From: an uncultured Bacteroidota bacterium
GTDB taxonomy: Bacteria > Bacteroidota > Rhodothermia > Rhodothermales > UBA10348
Length of the DNA: 64,000 nucleotides
NCBI GenBank assembly: GCA_937876355.1
Contig: CALFHN010000145.1
Coordinates: 1-64,000, forward strand
Reading direction: 5' to 3'
The translations under genes and the position numbers were made by a program. The notes below the pieces were generated by a model. The model saw nothing but the letters and a program-made list of their open reading frames with translations. It ran no database searches and was not told the DNA's origin. Below are positions 47,899 through 56,367 of the stretch, piece after piece; the stretch's first letter is position 1; each line of letters opens with the position of its first letter.

Positions 47899-48573
47899 AT
47901 GAAGTATTCCACGTTATTAACCTCCTTCTTTTTTTTGATTTTGATCGCGGGATGCGATTCTGCCGTTTCGTCTGAAGAGGTGGAGATCAACGCGCCCATC
48001 TTATTGGTTCCTGCAAACGGTTCTGAAACGGCCGATGCCGTGTTATTGGATTGGGATGACGTGAGCGGCGCCACGGAATATGTCGTTCAAGTTTCCCGAA
48101 ATCAGGAGTTTACCGACCTCGTAGATGAATCTAGAGTGCTGGACAGATCCGAATACATTATTCGAAGGCTAACCAAACAAACGGTTTTGTATTGGCGGAC
48201 AAAAGCAAAATCCAAAAATGGTGTTGAAGGAAGGTGGTCGACCGTCTATTCATTCAAGCCCGTACGCCAAGCGTTTTTTCCGAGCTATCCCGAGCAGTCT
48301 TTTCCCATTAACGGCTCAAAAAATCATGAACGTTCTGTAATGCTTCGCTGGGAACCGGTCGCTGAAGCCCTCTCCTATCACTTGGTTGTAACGATTGACG
48401 AGGACATGCTACTTTTTCAGGTTGATTTGGAAGATTTAAAATCCACTTCGTTTTTCGCCGAGGGCCTCGTACTCACCTATCCTTATTGGTGGAAGGTGCG
48501 CTCACTCAATGCCGCTGGATATTCTGACTGGTCTCCGGTTTGGATATTTGAGATTAAGTTCAACGAAGACTAA
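47899..48573 (+). CDS. Lipoprotein with two fibronectin type III-like domains
   Basis: MKYSTLLTSFFFLILIAGCDS lipobox; 'PVNGSETADAVLLDWDDVSGATEYVVQVSRNQEF'-type repeats (sequence reads VPANGSETADAVLLDWDDVSGATEYVVQVSRNQEF). Confidence 0.8.
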   Translation: MKYSTLLTSFFFLILIAGCDSAVSSEEVEINAPILLVPANGSETADAVLLDWDDVSGATEYVVQVSRNQEFTDLVDESRVLDRSEYIIRRLTKQTVLYWRTKAKSKNGVEGRWSTVYSFKPVRQAFFPSYPEQSFPINGSKNHERSVMLRWEPVAEALSYHLVVTIDEDMLLFQVDLEDLKSTSFFAEGLVLTYPYWWKVRSLNAAGYSDWSPVWIFEIKFNED

Positions 48574-48576
48574 CCT

Positions 48577-49896
48577 ATGAAACGCCTTCTTTTTGCTGTC
48601 TTGGTCCTTTCCGTCGGCGCTTGCGACTCATCTTCTTCCGTTGAATTGGACGACATGGAATTAAATGACCAATTAGAACAGCTGATCACGTTAAACGGGC
48701 AGCGAAGACTGGCCAATTTTGTATTACCGGAAAGCGATGATTTTGAATCTATTCCTCAAGATCCTCGAAATCCACTGACGTCGGAAAAGGTGCTCCTTGG
48801 CCAAATTCTTTTCCACGAGCCAGGAATTAGTCAAAAAGCATTACATCCCATGGGGAAAGGCACCTTTTCCTGCGCGTCGTGCCACCATGCCAAAGCCGGC
48901 TTTGCGGCCGGACGTCAGCAATCCATTGGTGATGGAGGAAGTGGCTGGGGGACGCAGGGTGAGCTTCGGACGGCCTCAAGCGCCTACACCCTAGAAGAAG
49001 TGGATGCGCCTCCCTTGCGAAGTCCCAGCATTCTTAATGCAGCATTCCAACGGGTCATGTTGTGGTCTGGTGCGGCGGGGTCAGCTGGCCCTAACAATAA
49101 TACGGAAGCGTTTTGGCTGAACTCTGGCGAATCGCGGGTAAATCATCTCGGATATGACGGAGTAGAAACACAAGCTATTTTGGCTCTGAACACGCATCGA
49201 ATGGACGACCTTTCGAGTACCCTCGTCGCTTCCAACACGACGTACTTGGATCTTTGGAACAGGGTTTATCCTGGCCAACCAATCTCAGACGAATTAGCCG
49301 GACTGGCTATTGCGGCTTTCGAACGAACCGTCCTGGCGAATAAAGCTCCCTTTCAGCGATGGTTAAAAGGCGAAACTGGTGCCTTGACCTCTGCTCAAAA
49401 ACGTGGAGCATTAGTATTTTTTGGTCCCTCTCGGTGTTCCGATTGTCACACTGGGCCAGCTCTAAACTCCATGGCATTTTATGCTTTGGGAATGCCAGAC
49501 CTGTCCGGGGCCGGGGTGATTCGACCTCCAAGCGAGTCTAAAGGCCGAGGTGATTTTTTAACTAACAATCAAGCAGACTACAAATTTAAAGTCCCCCAGT
49601 TATACAACATGTCTGATGCTCCTTTTTTAGGTCATGGTGGGACATTCAAGAGTGTTGCTGAAGTAATAGACTATTACGTAGCGGCCGTCCCCGATAGATT
49701 CCTTCCTGCGGGTACTTTAACGGGGCAGTTCCAACCACTGACATTAACAAACGCCGAAATCCGCGATCTGAATTCATTCTTAAATGATGCACTTAAAGAT
49801 CCAGATTTGATGCGATATCAACCTAAATCTGTTCCGTCAGGCGGGTGCATTCCGGCAAACGATATCCAGTCCCGCCTCGATCTCGGCTGTAACTAG
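48577..49896 (+). CDS. Diheme cytochrome c peroxidase / MauG family lipoprotein
   Basis: Two CxxCH motifs (FSCASCHHAKAGFAAG; SRCSDCHTGPALN), CCP-like 'KVPQLYNMSDAPFLGHGGTFKSVAEVIDYY'. Confidence 0.92.
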   Translation: MKRLLFAVLVLSVGACDSSSSVELDDMELNDQLEQLITLNGQRRLANFVLPESDDFESIPQDPRNPLTSEKVLLGQILFHEPGISQKALHPMGKGTFSCASCHHAKAGFAAGRQQSIGDGGSGWGTQGELRTASSAYTLEEVDAPPLRSPSILNAAFQRVMLWSGAAGSAGPNNNTEAFWLNSGESRVNHLGYDGVETQAILALNTHRMDDLSSTLVASNTTYLDLWNRVYPGQPISDELAGLAIAAFERTVLANKAPFQRWLKGETGALTSAQKRGALVFFGPSRCSDCHTGPALNSMAFYALGMPDLSGAGVIRPPSESKGRGDFLTNNQADYKFKVPQLYNMSDAPFLGHGGTFKSVAEVIDYYVAAVPDRFLPAGTLTGQFQPLTLTNAEIRDLNSFLNDALKDPDLMRYQPKSVPSGGCIPANDIQSRLDLGCN

Positions 49897-49953
49897 CGGT
49901 CAATTAACGAAAAGGTGTTCTGCACTCTAAAAATTGGACCTGCGGCTACGTTC

Positions 49954-52296
49954 TTAGATGTCAACCACCTTTTTCTTCAAGAAAAATACCCCTTCTCGCC
50001 CCGAAGAAACCACGATGACGCCGCTTTTGAAAAACGGATAATTACTCCAGGCGCCCAATACTGGAGAATTATCGTTCGGTCCATACGGTACGGTATCAAA
50101 CGAAGCCACCTCAACTGGATTTGCGGGATCCGATATGTCCAAGATGCGAAGACCGGCCAAATAATTGGTTTGATACATCAAATTTCCTTTGACATACAAG
50201 TTGTGGTCAATCGCACTGTTATCCGCGAAATAAAATCCAGACAGTTCTGGTTCATCTAGGTCAGTCAGATCAAAAATGATCGTACGGGTGGCATCTACCA
50301 GATCGGATGCCTCGTCGCCTTCATCGTTCAAATAGAAAAACCGATGATCTTCGGTGAGCCATCCTTGATGCGCATAGGCAACACTAGGATAGTCGGCAAT
50401 CGAAACAGCGACGGGGTTGCTCTTGTCCGTAACGTCGGCAATGGACAAGGCCGTTCCGTTTGAACTCAGGCATATCTCCCGTCCAGCATAATCCGGGTCT
50501 GGCCCGTGATAATTGACACATTGTGCGTCGTGAGTGGCTCCCGATCCGCCCCTACCCGTTCTTGGCTCATTAAAACAACCAGCAAATACGGGAACGGCAG
50601 GGTCTGCCAAATCGATCATGTGCAACGCACCTCCGCAGCTTTCCCCACCAGAATCGCTCCCCACCGCGTAGAGGAATCCACTGTCTTCATTGATGATCAG
50701 ATTATGAGAGCTGTATATCCCTTTGTAAATACCGGTTTCTTTAAAAACGGTTGGCGCACCTTGCACATTTCGAAGCTGGGTCAGGTCGAAAACTTGCATA
50801 TGATGAGCTCCAGCTCCATCCGCCACGATGTAGGCGTAATTGCGATACACCTTCATATCTCGATGTAGGCTCTGATGTCCAGAAGCCGAGTACGGCAAAT
50901 CACCCAAAAAGACGGGATTGGAGGGATCGGCAAGACTAACAAATGAAGTCCCATCCGTCCTTCCAATAATGGCGTATTCAATTTCGGATTCAGGGTCCGT
51001 CCAGCCCCAAACATCATTCATTTGGATGCCTCGTTTTGCTCCAACATCCGAACGGGACAAAAACGACATCATGTCCACATCTTCGCAGGGAAAATCGCCC
51101 GCCACCAAATCGTCGCAGGTCACTTGTTCTCCGGTAACGGTGGCAAAAACGCCAGAATCACTATACAAGATATTTTGAGCGATCCAACCAGAGGTTTCCA
51201 TCGTAAACGGAAACGCGGCTCCTTCAAAATTATCGTGACCTTGGGAACCCACAATTGCAGTGCTTCCAGCAACGGATATGGAACTTCCAAAACCACTCCG
51301 ATACTGTAGGTTCGACGGTTGAAGAAGCTTGATGCTACTCATTCTCATGGAAATCGGATTGACTTCATATTGGTAGACGGCGCCGTTTTGATTGCCATAT
51401 CCCGGTGCGCTTACCCAGAGAGTGGAGCCTTCAAAGGCCAAAGAAGAACCGAATTGTTCATTCCCTTTTGAATCAAAAGGTTCAATTTTTAAATCGTAGT
51501 TATACTTTTCTGACTCGGCATCGCGTACATAGATTGTTGCAGCTCCTTTGCGAACGTCATGCCCCGGCATGCCAACAACCATGTGTTCGCCTGCCAACAA
51601 AACAGACGATCCGAACGCATCGCCTTCCTGTGGAGCGGAATACTCCAATGCACCTTGCGAATTCCAAAGACCATTCGCGAATTTGAATACCTCAACCATC
51701 CCCGTATTACCGTTTACGAAGGGTGATCCAACTGCCGCAAAACCGCCAGACAACGAAATGGCATTTCCCCAACCGGTTCGCCCTTCGCCCGACTCGGTCA
51801 CCAATTTCGCACCGGCCACCCACGTATTTCCGGTTTTTTTCCAAGTATAGACCGATGGGTTGCCATTTCTACCCTCAATAGCTGTTGCGAGAATGTGATT
51901 CCCGTCCGTTGCCAATTTGGTACCAAGACCTTCATCTCCATTTTTTAATATTGCGGTTTCAATCCATTCATTGTTGCCACTTCGCTCAAACACGTACACG
52001 GCATTGGCGAGCGGGGCGCCCACTACAAGTGTATTACCTGCCAATGAAATCGAGCGACCAAAACCATTTCCAGCATTCTCCGAATCTGAGGCTTGAATGG
52101 ATTTGCCCATTTGCCAGTCCCCATTGGAATCAGACTCGTAAACAAACAACGAGCCATTTTGAATGAGATTTCGGCCTTCGCCAATATAAATGCGTCCATC
52201 TTCAGCCGCTGACGCAGCTCCAAATTGAAGAGCATATTGACCAAAAGAGGGGCTGACTCCAAGAAAAAAAGCAGCTAGAAATGCAAAACGTTTCAT
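49954..52296 (-). CDS. Choice-of-anchor B family protein, paralogue of 45243-47594
   Basis: Signal peptide from ATG 52296 (MKRFAFLAAFFLGVSPSFGQ); FG-GAP-like repeats; 'DVWGWTDPESEIEYAIIGRTDGTSFVSLADPSNPVFLGDLPYSA...GATHDAQCVNYHGPDPDYAGREICLSSNGTALSIADVTDKSNPVAVS'. Confidence 0.85.
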   Translation of the reverse strand: MKRFAFLAAFFLGVSPSFGQYALQFGAASAAEDGRIYIGEGRNLIQNGSLFVYESDSNGDWQMGKSIQASDSENAGNGFGRSISLAGNTLVVGAPLANAVYVFERSGNNEWIETAILKNGDEGLGTKLATDGNHILATAIEGRNGNPSVYTWKKTGNTWVAGAKLVTESGEGRTGWGNAISLSGGFAAVGSPFVNGNTGMVEVFKFANGLWNSQGALEYSAPQEGDAFGSSVLLAGEHMVVGMPGHDVRKGAATIYVRDAESEKYNYDLKIEPFDSKGNEQFGSSLAFEGSTLWVSAPGYGNQNGAVYQYEVNPISMRMSSIKLLQPSNLQYRSGFGSSISVAGSTAIVGSQGHDNFEGAAFPFTMETSGWIAQNILYSDSGVFATVTGEQVTCDDLVAGDFPCEDVDMMSFLSRSDVGAKRGIQMNDVWGWTDPESEIEYAIIGRTDGTSFVSLADPSNPVFLGDLPYSASGHQSLHRDMKVYRNYAYIVADGAGAHHMQVFDLTQLRNVQGAPTVFKETGIYKGIYSSHNLIINEDSGFLYAVGSDSGGESCGGALHMIDLADPAVPVFAGCFNEPRTGRGGSGATHDAQCVNYHGPDPDYAGREICLSSNGTALSIADVTDKSNPVAVSIADYPSVAYAHQGWLTEDHRFFYLNDEGDEASDLVDATRTIIFDLTDLDEPELSGFYFADNSAIDHNLYVKGNLMYQTNYLAGLRILDISDPANPVEVASFDTVPYGPNDNSPVLGAWSNYPFFKSGVIVVSSGREGVFFLKKKVVDI

Positions 52297-52364
52297 GATA
52301 GATTCCGGATGGGTTAAGGCAAGCACTTCCCCAAATCTATTGAATCCGTAGCGATATCAAAATT

Positions 52365-52991
52365 TTAGGGAATAGAAAGAAATTGAAACCCGGATCCCTG
52401 AAGCGAATCGACGGAAGCGGCACGCCACCCAATAGGGACCAAATCTATCTCAGGTAACATCCTGGAAGGGCCCATCAACGACCACTTTATCAAATCCTTA
52501 TTCCATTCCATGGGAAGAGCAGATGCGGGCTGACCATAGGCATCAGAGGGCATCATCATTGACTTTACGGAATTATTTCCACCCAAATCGTCATCACTGG
52601 TAACGCTTGCTTTTCTAACTGCTGTCAACCCAACCATCATGCCCAAAATAACCACTAAACTAACAGAAGACGTAAGCATCGCAGCATGGCCTAACCTCTG
52701 AACAAATACGGCCTCAGTTCGATCTTGTCGGAACAGTTCTCCGGCAACTCTTCGCTTTATTTGGTCCTGAAGAGATTCTTCGTTGGGATGACGGCAGCCA
52801 TAAGAACACAGCATGGTACGGGTTTGACACAAACAGCGAGCATGATTAGCCAATTCAGGATTGACTGCTAGGTACTCCTCAAAAGCAACTCGAACAGACG
52901 GATCCATAGTACCGTCGACGTACTCACAAAGGAGTTCGTCGAGTTGTTCATCCGAATGATCTGAATAGTCAGGATAGTAGCTTTCAGGCAT
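52365..52991 (-). CDS. Putative anti-sigma factor, membrane-spanning, Cys-rich
   Basis: 'DEQLDELLCEYVDGTMDPSVRVAFEEYLAVNPELANHARCLCQTRTMLCSYGC' zf-HC2/ZAS-like N-terminus, single TM 'MLTSSVSLVVILGMMVGLTAV', downstream of an ECF sigma. Confidence 0.65.
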   Translation of the reverse strand: MPESYYPDYSDHSDEQLDELLCEYVDGTMDPSVRVAFEEYLAVNPELANHARCLCQTRTMLCSYGCRHPNEESLQDQIKRRVAGELFRQDRTEAVFVQRLGHAAMLTSSVSLVVILGMMVGLTAVRKASVTSDDDLGGNNSVKSMMMPSDAYGQPASALPMEWNKDLIKWSLMGPSRMLPEIDLVPIGWRAASVDSLQGSGFQFLSIP

Positions 52992-53083
52992 AAGCAACTG
53001 GAAAGTGAGTCCGTACCTGTTTCTCAACAAACGTGATTAAGGAAGGTTCTCGACTCCCAAAAACTTTGCCAGTCCCAGCCAAG

Positions 53084-53122
53084 GTGGGAGGCCAATGTGG
53101 GAGACCAATGCGGGAGGAATGC
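53084..53122. repeat. 13-bp tandem repeat x3 (third copy degenerate)
   Basis: GTGGGAGGCCAAT / GTGGGAGACCAAT / GCGGGAGGAATGC. Confidence 0.7.
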
Positions 53123-53183
53123 CAAAAAAACGAGTGGGCCGTTGGCAGAGGAAAATATTCGATTTCCCCTGCCAACGGCCCAC
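53123..53183 (-). terminator. Terminator-like hairpin between sigma and anti-sigma genes
   Basis: 15-bp perfect stem GTGGGCCGTTGGCAG/CTGCCAACGGCCCAC (53134-53148 / 53169-53183), followed on the minus strand by CTCGTTTTTTTGG. Confidence 0.8.
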
Positions 53184-53205
53184 CCAAAAAAAACATTCAA
53201 ACTGA

Positions 53206-53901
53206 TTAGTCGCTCAGAGGAGAATAAACCTCTTTCAACAAGCTCTGAAGCTTGGTTCGGCCACGATTTATACGGCTCTTAACCGTTCCCATGGGAAGGC
53301 CGGTAATGTCGGCAATCTCTTCGTAAGCCAATTGCTGCACATCCCGAAGAACAACAACCTCGCGAAATTCTTCAGGAATCTGGCGAAGAGCTTCTTGAAT
53401 AAAGAAGTCCTGAATAGTCGATTCCGTGTGTTTATCTGGGCTAAACGTTTCGTCCGGAATTTCAACTTCGTACTCTTCGTCATCACGGTTAACCGATTGC
53501 AACGAATACAAACGACGACGTTTGCGTTTACGATATTCAGACCGAGCTAGGTTACCGGCAATGGTATACAACCAGGTTGAGTATTTCGCAATTCGACGAT
53601 ATGAATGCCGATTGCGATACACCCTCAAAAATGTTTCCTGCAGGAGGTCTTCACACTCCTTCATATCTCCAAGGAAACGATATATGTAGTTCGTAAGTGG
53701 GTCTTTGTAGCGACTCACCAAAATATCGAAGGCCTCGACTGTTCCCATTTGAAATTGGGACATGAGGTCTTCATCGCTCATTTGACTGAGCGCATCAAAA
53801 TGTCGGTTGTTTGGATTAACATTTCCGATTAATCCAAATTCCGACGCCTTAACCGTAAGCGTTCGCTTCTTGAGCTTTCCAGCGGTTTCGGTGTCAATCA
53901 T
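53206..53901 (-). CDS. RNA polymerase sigma factor, ECF family
   Basis: 'ILVSRYKDPLTNYIYRFLGDMKECEDLLQETFLRVYRN', 'STWLYTIAGNLARSEYRKRKRR', 'LREVVVLRDVQQLAYEEIADITGLPMGTVKSRINRGRTKLQSLL'-type region 4 (reads FREVVVLRDVQQLAYEEIADITGLPMGTVKSRINRGRTKLQSLL). Confidence 0.94.
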   Translation of the reverse strand: MIDTETAGKLKKRTLTVKASEFGLIGNVNPNNRHFDALSQMSDEDLMSQFQMGTVEAFDILVSRYKDPLTNYIYRFLGDMKECEDLLQETFLRVYRNRHSYRRIAKYSTWLYTIAGNLARSEYRKRKRRRLYSLQSVNRDDEEYEVEIPDETFSPDKHTESTIQDFFIQEALRQIPEEFREVVVLRDVQQLAYEEIADITGLPMGTVKSRINRGRTKLQSLLKEVYSPLSD

Positions 53902-53957
53902 AGTTATTAGGTAATCTGCGGGATCTACCCCGTCTGTATTTCGTACGGTTGCTCTGA

Positions 53958-53989
53958 ACAGGACAGCAGCGACACAGGACAGCAGTGAC
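53958..53989. repeat. 16-bp tandem repeat upstream of the ECF sigma gene
   Basis: ACAGGACAGCAGCGAC / ACAGGACAGCAGTGAC, 15/16 identical, directly adjacent. Confidence 0.85.
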
Positions 53990-54042
53990 TTCGAAGGTAA
54001 TAGTTCTTACCAGCCTTAGTTCTACTGATAGTTAGTACCACT

Positions 54043-54081
54043 GACAGACTGTCCGTTACAGTAACGTCCCAAATTGTTGGG
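54043..54081. repeat. Three consecutive short palindromes
   Basis: GACAG-A-CTGTC (54043-54053), CGTTAC-A-GTAACG (54054-54066), CCCAA-ATTG-TTGGG (54068-54081). Confidence 0.7.
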
Positions 54082-54112
54082 ATATTGTTAAATCGAACAA
54101 TTTTCTGCTTTC

Positions 54113-54135
54113 AAAAAGGCCAAAAGGCCTCTTTT
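54113..54135 (-). terminator. Probable terminator of holA
   Basis: aaaaaggccaaaaggcctctttt: AGGCC/GGCCT stem with flanking A/T tracts just past the holA stop. Confidence 0.5.
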
Positions 54136-54140
54136 CGGCA

Positions 54141-55130
54141 TCAGTATACCAAAATCCGGCGGAATAATAGATCGAGAATCAACCGATCACTCCGCTGGCT
54201 GCCTCCCTTCAACTCGTAATCCGCAGCCAAAAGGCACGAAATAGCGTTTTCGAGAGCTTTTCTGTCAAATCGTCGTAGCGAGCTAAGATACTCTTTTAAA
54301 ATGTAGGGTGAAACCCCAATGGCGGCTGCCATCTTTTTTTCGGGTGCTCTAGATCCCTGCAATCCTGTCAGTTGCCACAGTTTTATAAAGAACGATGTCA
54401 GGACAGAAACGATACGATTCGCTTCCGAACTGCTTGATGAAGACTGCTGCAACAATCGTTCCGAGATCCGCATTGCATCCTGAAAACTGTTTTCACCCAC
54501 AACCCGCTGCAATTCGAAGACATTGTATTCGCGCGTCTGTCCACTTGCCTGCACAACGTCCTCTGCCGTAAACACTTTTCGATCTCCGACAAAAGCAGAT
54601 AACTTCCCAAGCTCTGCTGAAACCGCCGACAACGAAGGCCCTACATAATCAGACAACATCTGAACAGCTTTGGCATCCATGGAAAAGCCCCGTTCTTTCG
54701 CCATCTGCTTAATCCAATTGGGCAATTGGTTTGGATAAAGCGCTTTGAATTCCAGAGCCCTGCCGCCCTCTTTAAGAGCGCGATAAGGGTGCGAACTAAG
54801 GTTCGGTTTCCCCGAACACACTAAGAACACCACACAAGCCGGGTTAAATTGCTCCCGCAAAACTTTGAAGATGGCGTTATCCTTCATTTTGTCGAAATCT
54901 CGAATCACCACTACCCGGCGCGTAGCCATCATGGGGTAAGCTCGACATGCACTCAGCGCAGCTTGAGCATCCACCTCACTGCCATACAACAGATCTAAAT
55001 TGAAATCTTTTTCGTTCGGAGCTAACGCGTTTTCGAGCAACGCTTCCTGAAGACGATCGATGAAAAAACGTTCTGCGCCGTACAACAAATACAGCGGCTC
55101 AAATTTCCCGTTTTGGAAATCGGACAGCAC
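54141..55130 (-). CDS. holA: DNA polymerase III subunit delta
   Basis: 'PLYLLYGAERFFIDRLQEALLENAL', 'RRVVVIRDFDKMKD', 'VVFLVCSGKPN', 'LSAELGKLSAFVGDR'-like pattern (reads VSAELGKLSAFVGDR). Confidence 0.88.
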   Translation of the reverse strand: MLSDFQNGKFEPLYLLYGAERFFIDRLQEALLENALAPNEKDFNLDLLYGSEVDAQAALSACRAYPMMATRRVVVIRDFDKMKDNAIFKVLREQFNPACVVFLVCSGKPNLSSHPYRALKEGGRALEFKALYPNQLPNWIKQMAKERGFSMDAKAVQMLSDYVGPSLSAVSAELGKLSAFVGDRKVFTAEDVVQASGQTREYNVFELQRVVGENSFQDAMRISERLLQQSSSSSSEANRIVSVLTSFFIKLWQLTGLQGSRAPEKKMAAAIGVSPYILKEYLSSLRRFDRKALENAISCLLAADYELKGGSQRSDRLILDLLFRRILVY

Positions 55131-55161
55131 ATCGATATAAGAATTCTCTTTAGCCGTAAAA

Positions 55162-55635
55162 TTAACTATTGAACTTTATGACACTTTCATGCAGTCTCTC
55201 TGCAATTGCTTTCAGGAAAGTACCATCCGATTGTGTGATCTGAAAAGAGAATCGTGAAATGAATTCCTGGCTGCGATTTTTCGAATCGTCCCACTCGAAC
55301 GACGAAATACCTTGAAGGTGCTCAATAACGTTGCGTCGGCCCAGTTGAATGCTGTCTATGACACTCGAAAGAGACTCCATGGAAGCATCAGGCGCAGTAG
55401 CGCCTCCTAATTCAGATACATGGACGCTCCATTCTTTCCTTGCCATTTCAACGTACATCTCGAGAAGAGAAGGTGCTGAATCCATCGGCTTCGCCTCAAT
55501 CTGGACCTGTGGGATGCGCATAAGCCATGGTCGCTCTGCCTCTAATTCATCGAGGAGATAGGATAGTTGATCCAGTATCTGATCTCTATTTGAACTAGCT
55601 GGTTGACTCGGTGATGGAGGGCCGGCAGAAGTCAT
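55162..55635 (-). CDS. Hypothetical protein
   Basis: 157 aa ORF, close behind nuoI. Confidence 0.6.
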   Translation of the reverse strand: MTSAGPPSPSQPASSNRDQILDQLSYLLDELEAERPWLMRIPQVQIEAKPMDSAPSLLEMYVEMARKEWSVHVSELGGATAPDASMESLSSVIDSIQLGRRNVIEHLQGISSFEWDDSKNRSQEFISRFSFQITQSDGTFLKAIAERLHESVIKFNS

Positions 55636-55638
55636 GCT

Positions 55639-56268
55639 CTAGTGTTTTGCTTGGCTTTCCATATCCCGGGCTAGACCGGCTAAGAATGCACTGTCTTTGA
55701 GCGAGTGTCGATTGTTAGAGCGCTGGTAATCCCAGGTTTCATTGCCAAACTGTGGATTCTGACGGGTGTGAAGGAAATCCAACCTGTCTGCTAGTCGCTC
55801 TTTCGGCACAAGCAGCCTGTCCATTCCGAAAATGGCCTCGTCACGGTTCTGAAATGTCATATCGTATTCTTTTGACATGACAATAGCTTCTTCAGGACAC
55901 ACTTCTTCGCAGAAACCACAGTAAATGCAGCGAAGCATATTAATTTCAAACCACTGTGGTTCACGCTCTTTTGGCCCCTCCATTTCCTGAGATTGCATAG
56001 AAATGGCCATCGGTGGGCATGCTCTAGCGCAAAGATTGCACGAAACACATCTCGCCTTGCCATCTTCTTCAACCAAAACGGGCCGTCCGCGATAGGAATC
56101 TGGTGGGTACCACTGCTCCTCTGGATACTGAAACGTATACATCGGCTCCTTGATCATCTTACGAAAAGAGTATCCAAGACCCTTAAACACTTCAGGAAGA
56201 TACATTCTTTCCCAGAAGTTTAGAGTGCGCTCATTTTTTCGAGCCGTATTTACAGGAGTTCCAGCCAT
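55639..56268 (-). CDS. nuoI: NADH-quinone oxidoreductase subunit I
   Basis: '[18 protein letters not shown]', '[18 protein letters not shown]'; '[18 protein letters not shown]'. Confidence 0.93.
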   Translation of the reverse strand: MAGTPVNTARKNERTLNFWERMYLPEVFKGLGYSFRKMIKEPMYTFQYPEEQWYPPDSYRGRPVLVEEDGKARCVSCNLCARACPPMAISMQSQEMEGPKEREPQWFEINMLRCIYCGFCEEVCPEEAIVMSKEYDMTFQNRDEAIFGMDRLLVPKERLADRLDFLHTRQNPQFGNETWDYQRSNNRHSLKDSAFLAGLARDMESQAKH

Positions 56269-56367
56269 GGATTTTCTAATCTTAAGTCGACTTTACAGGA
56301 AACGAAATATAGGACATTTGAAGCGTCCTGAATTGCGGAGGAGTTAATTCAACAACAGTTCAAGAGG

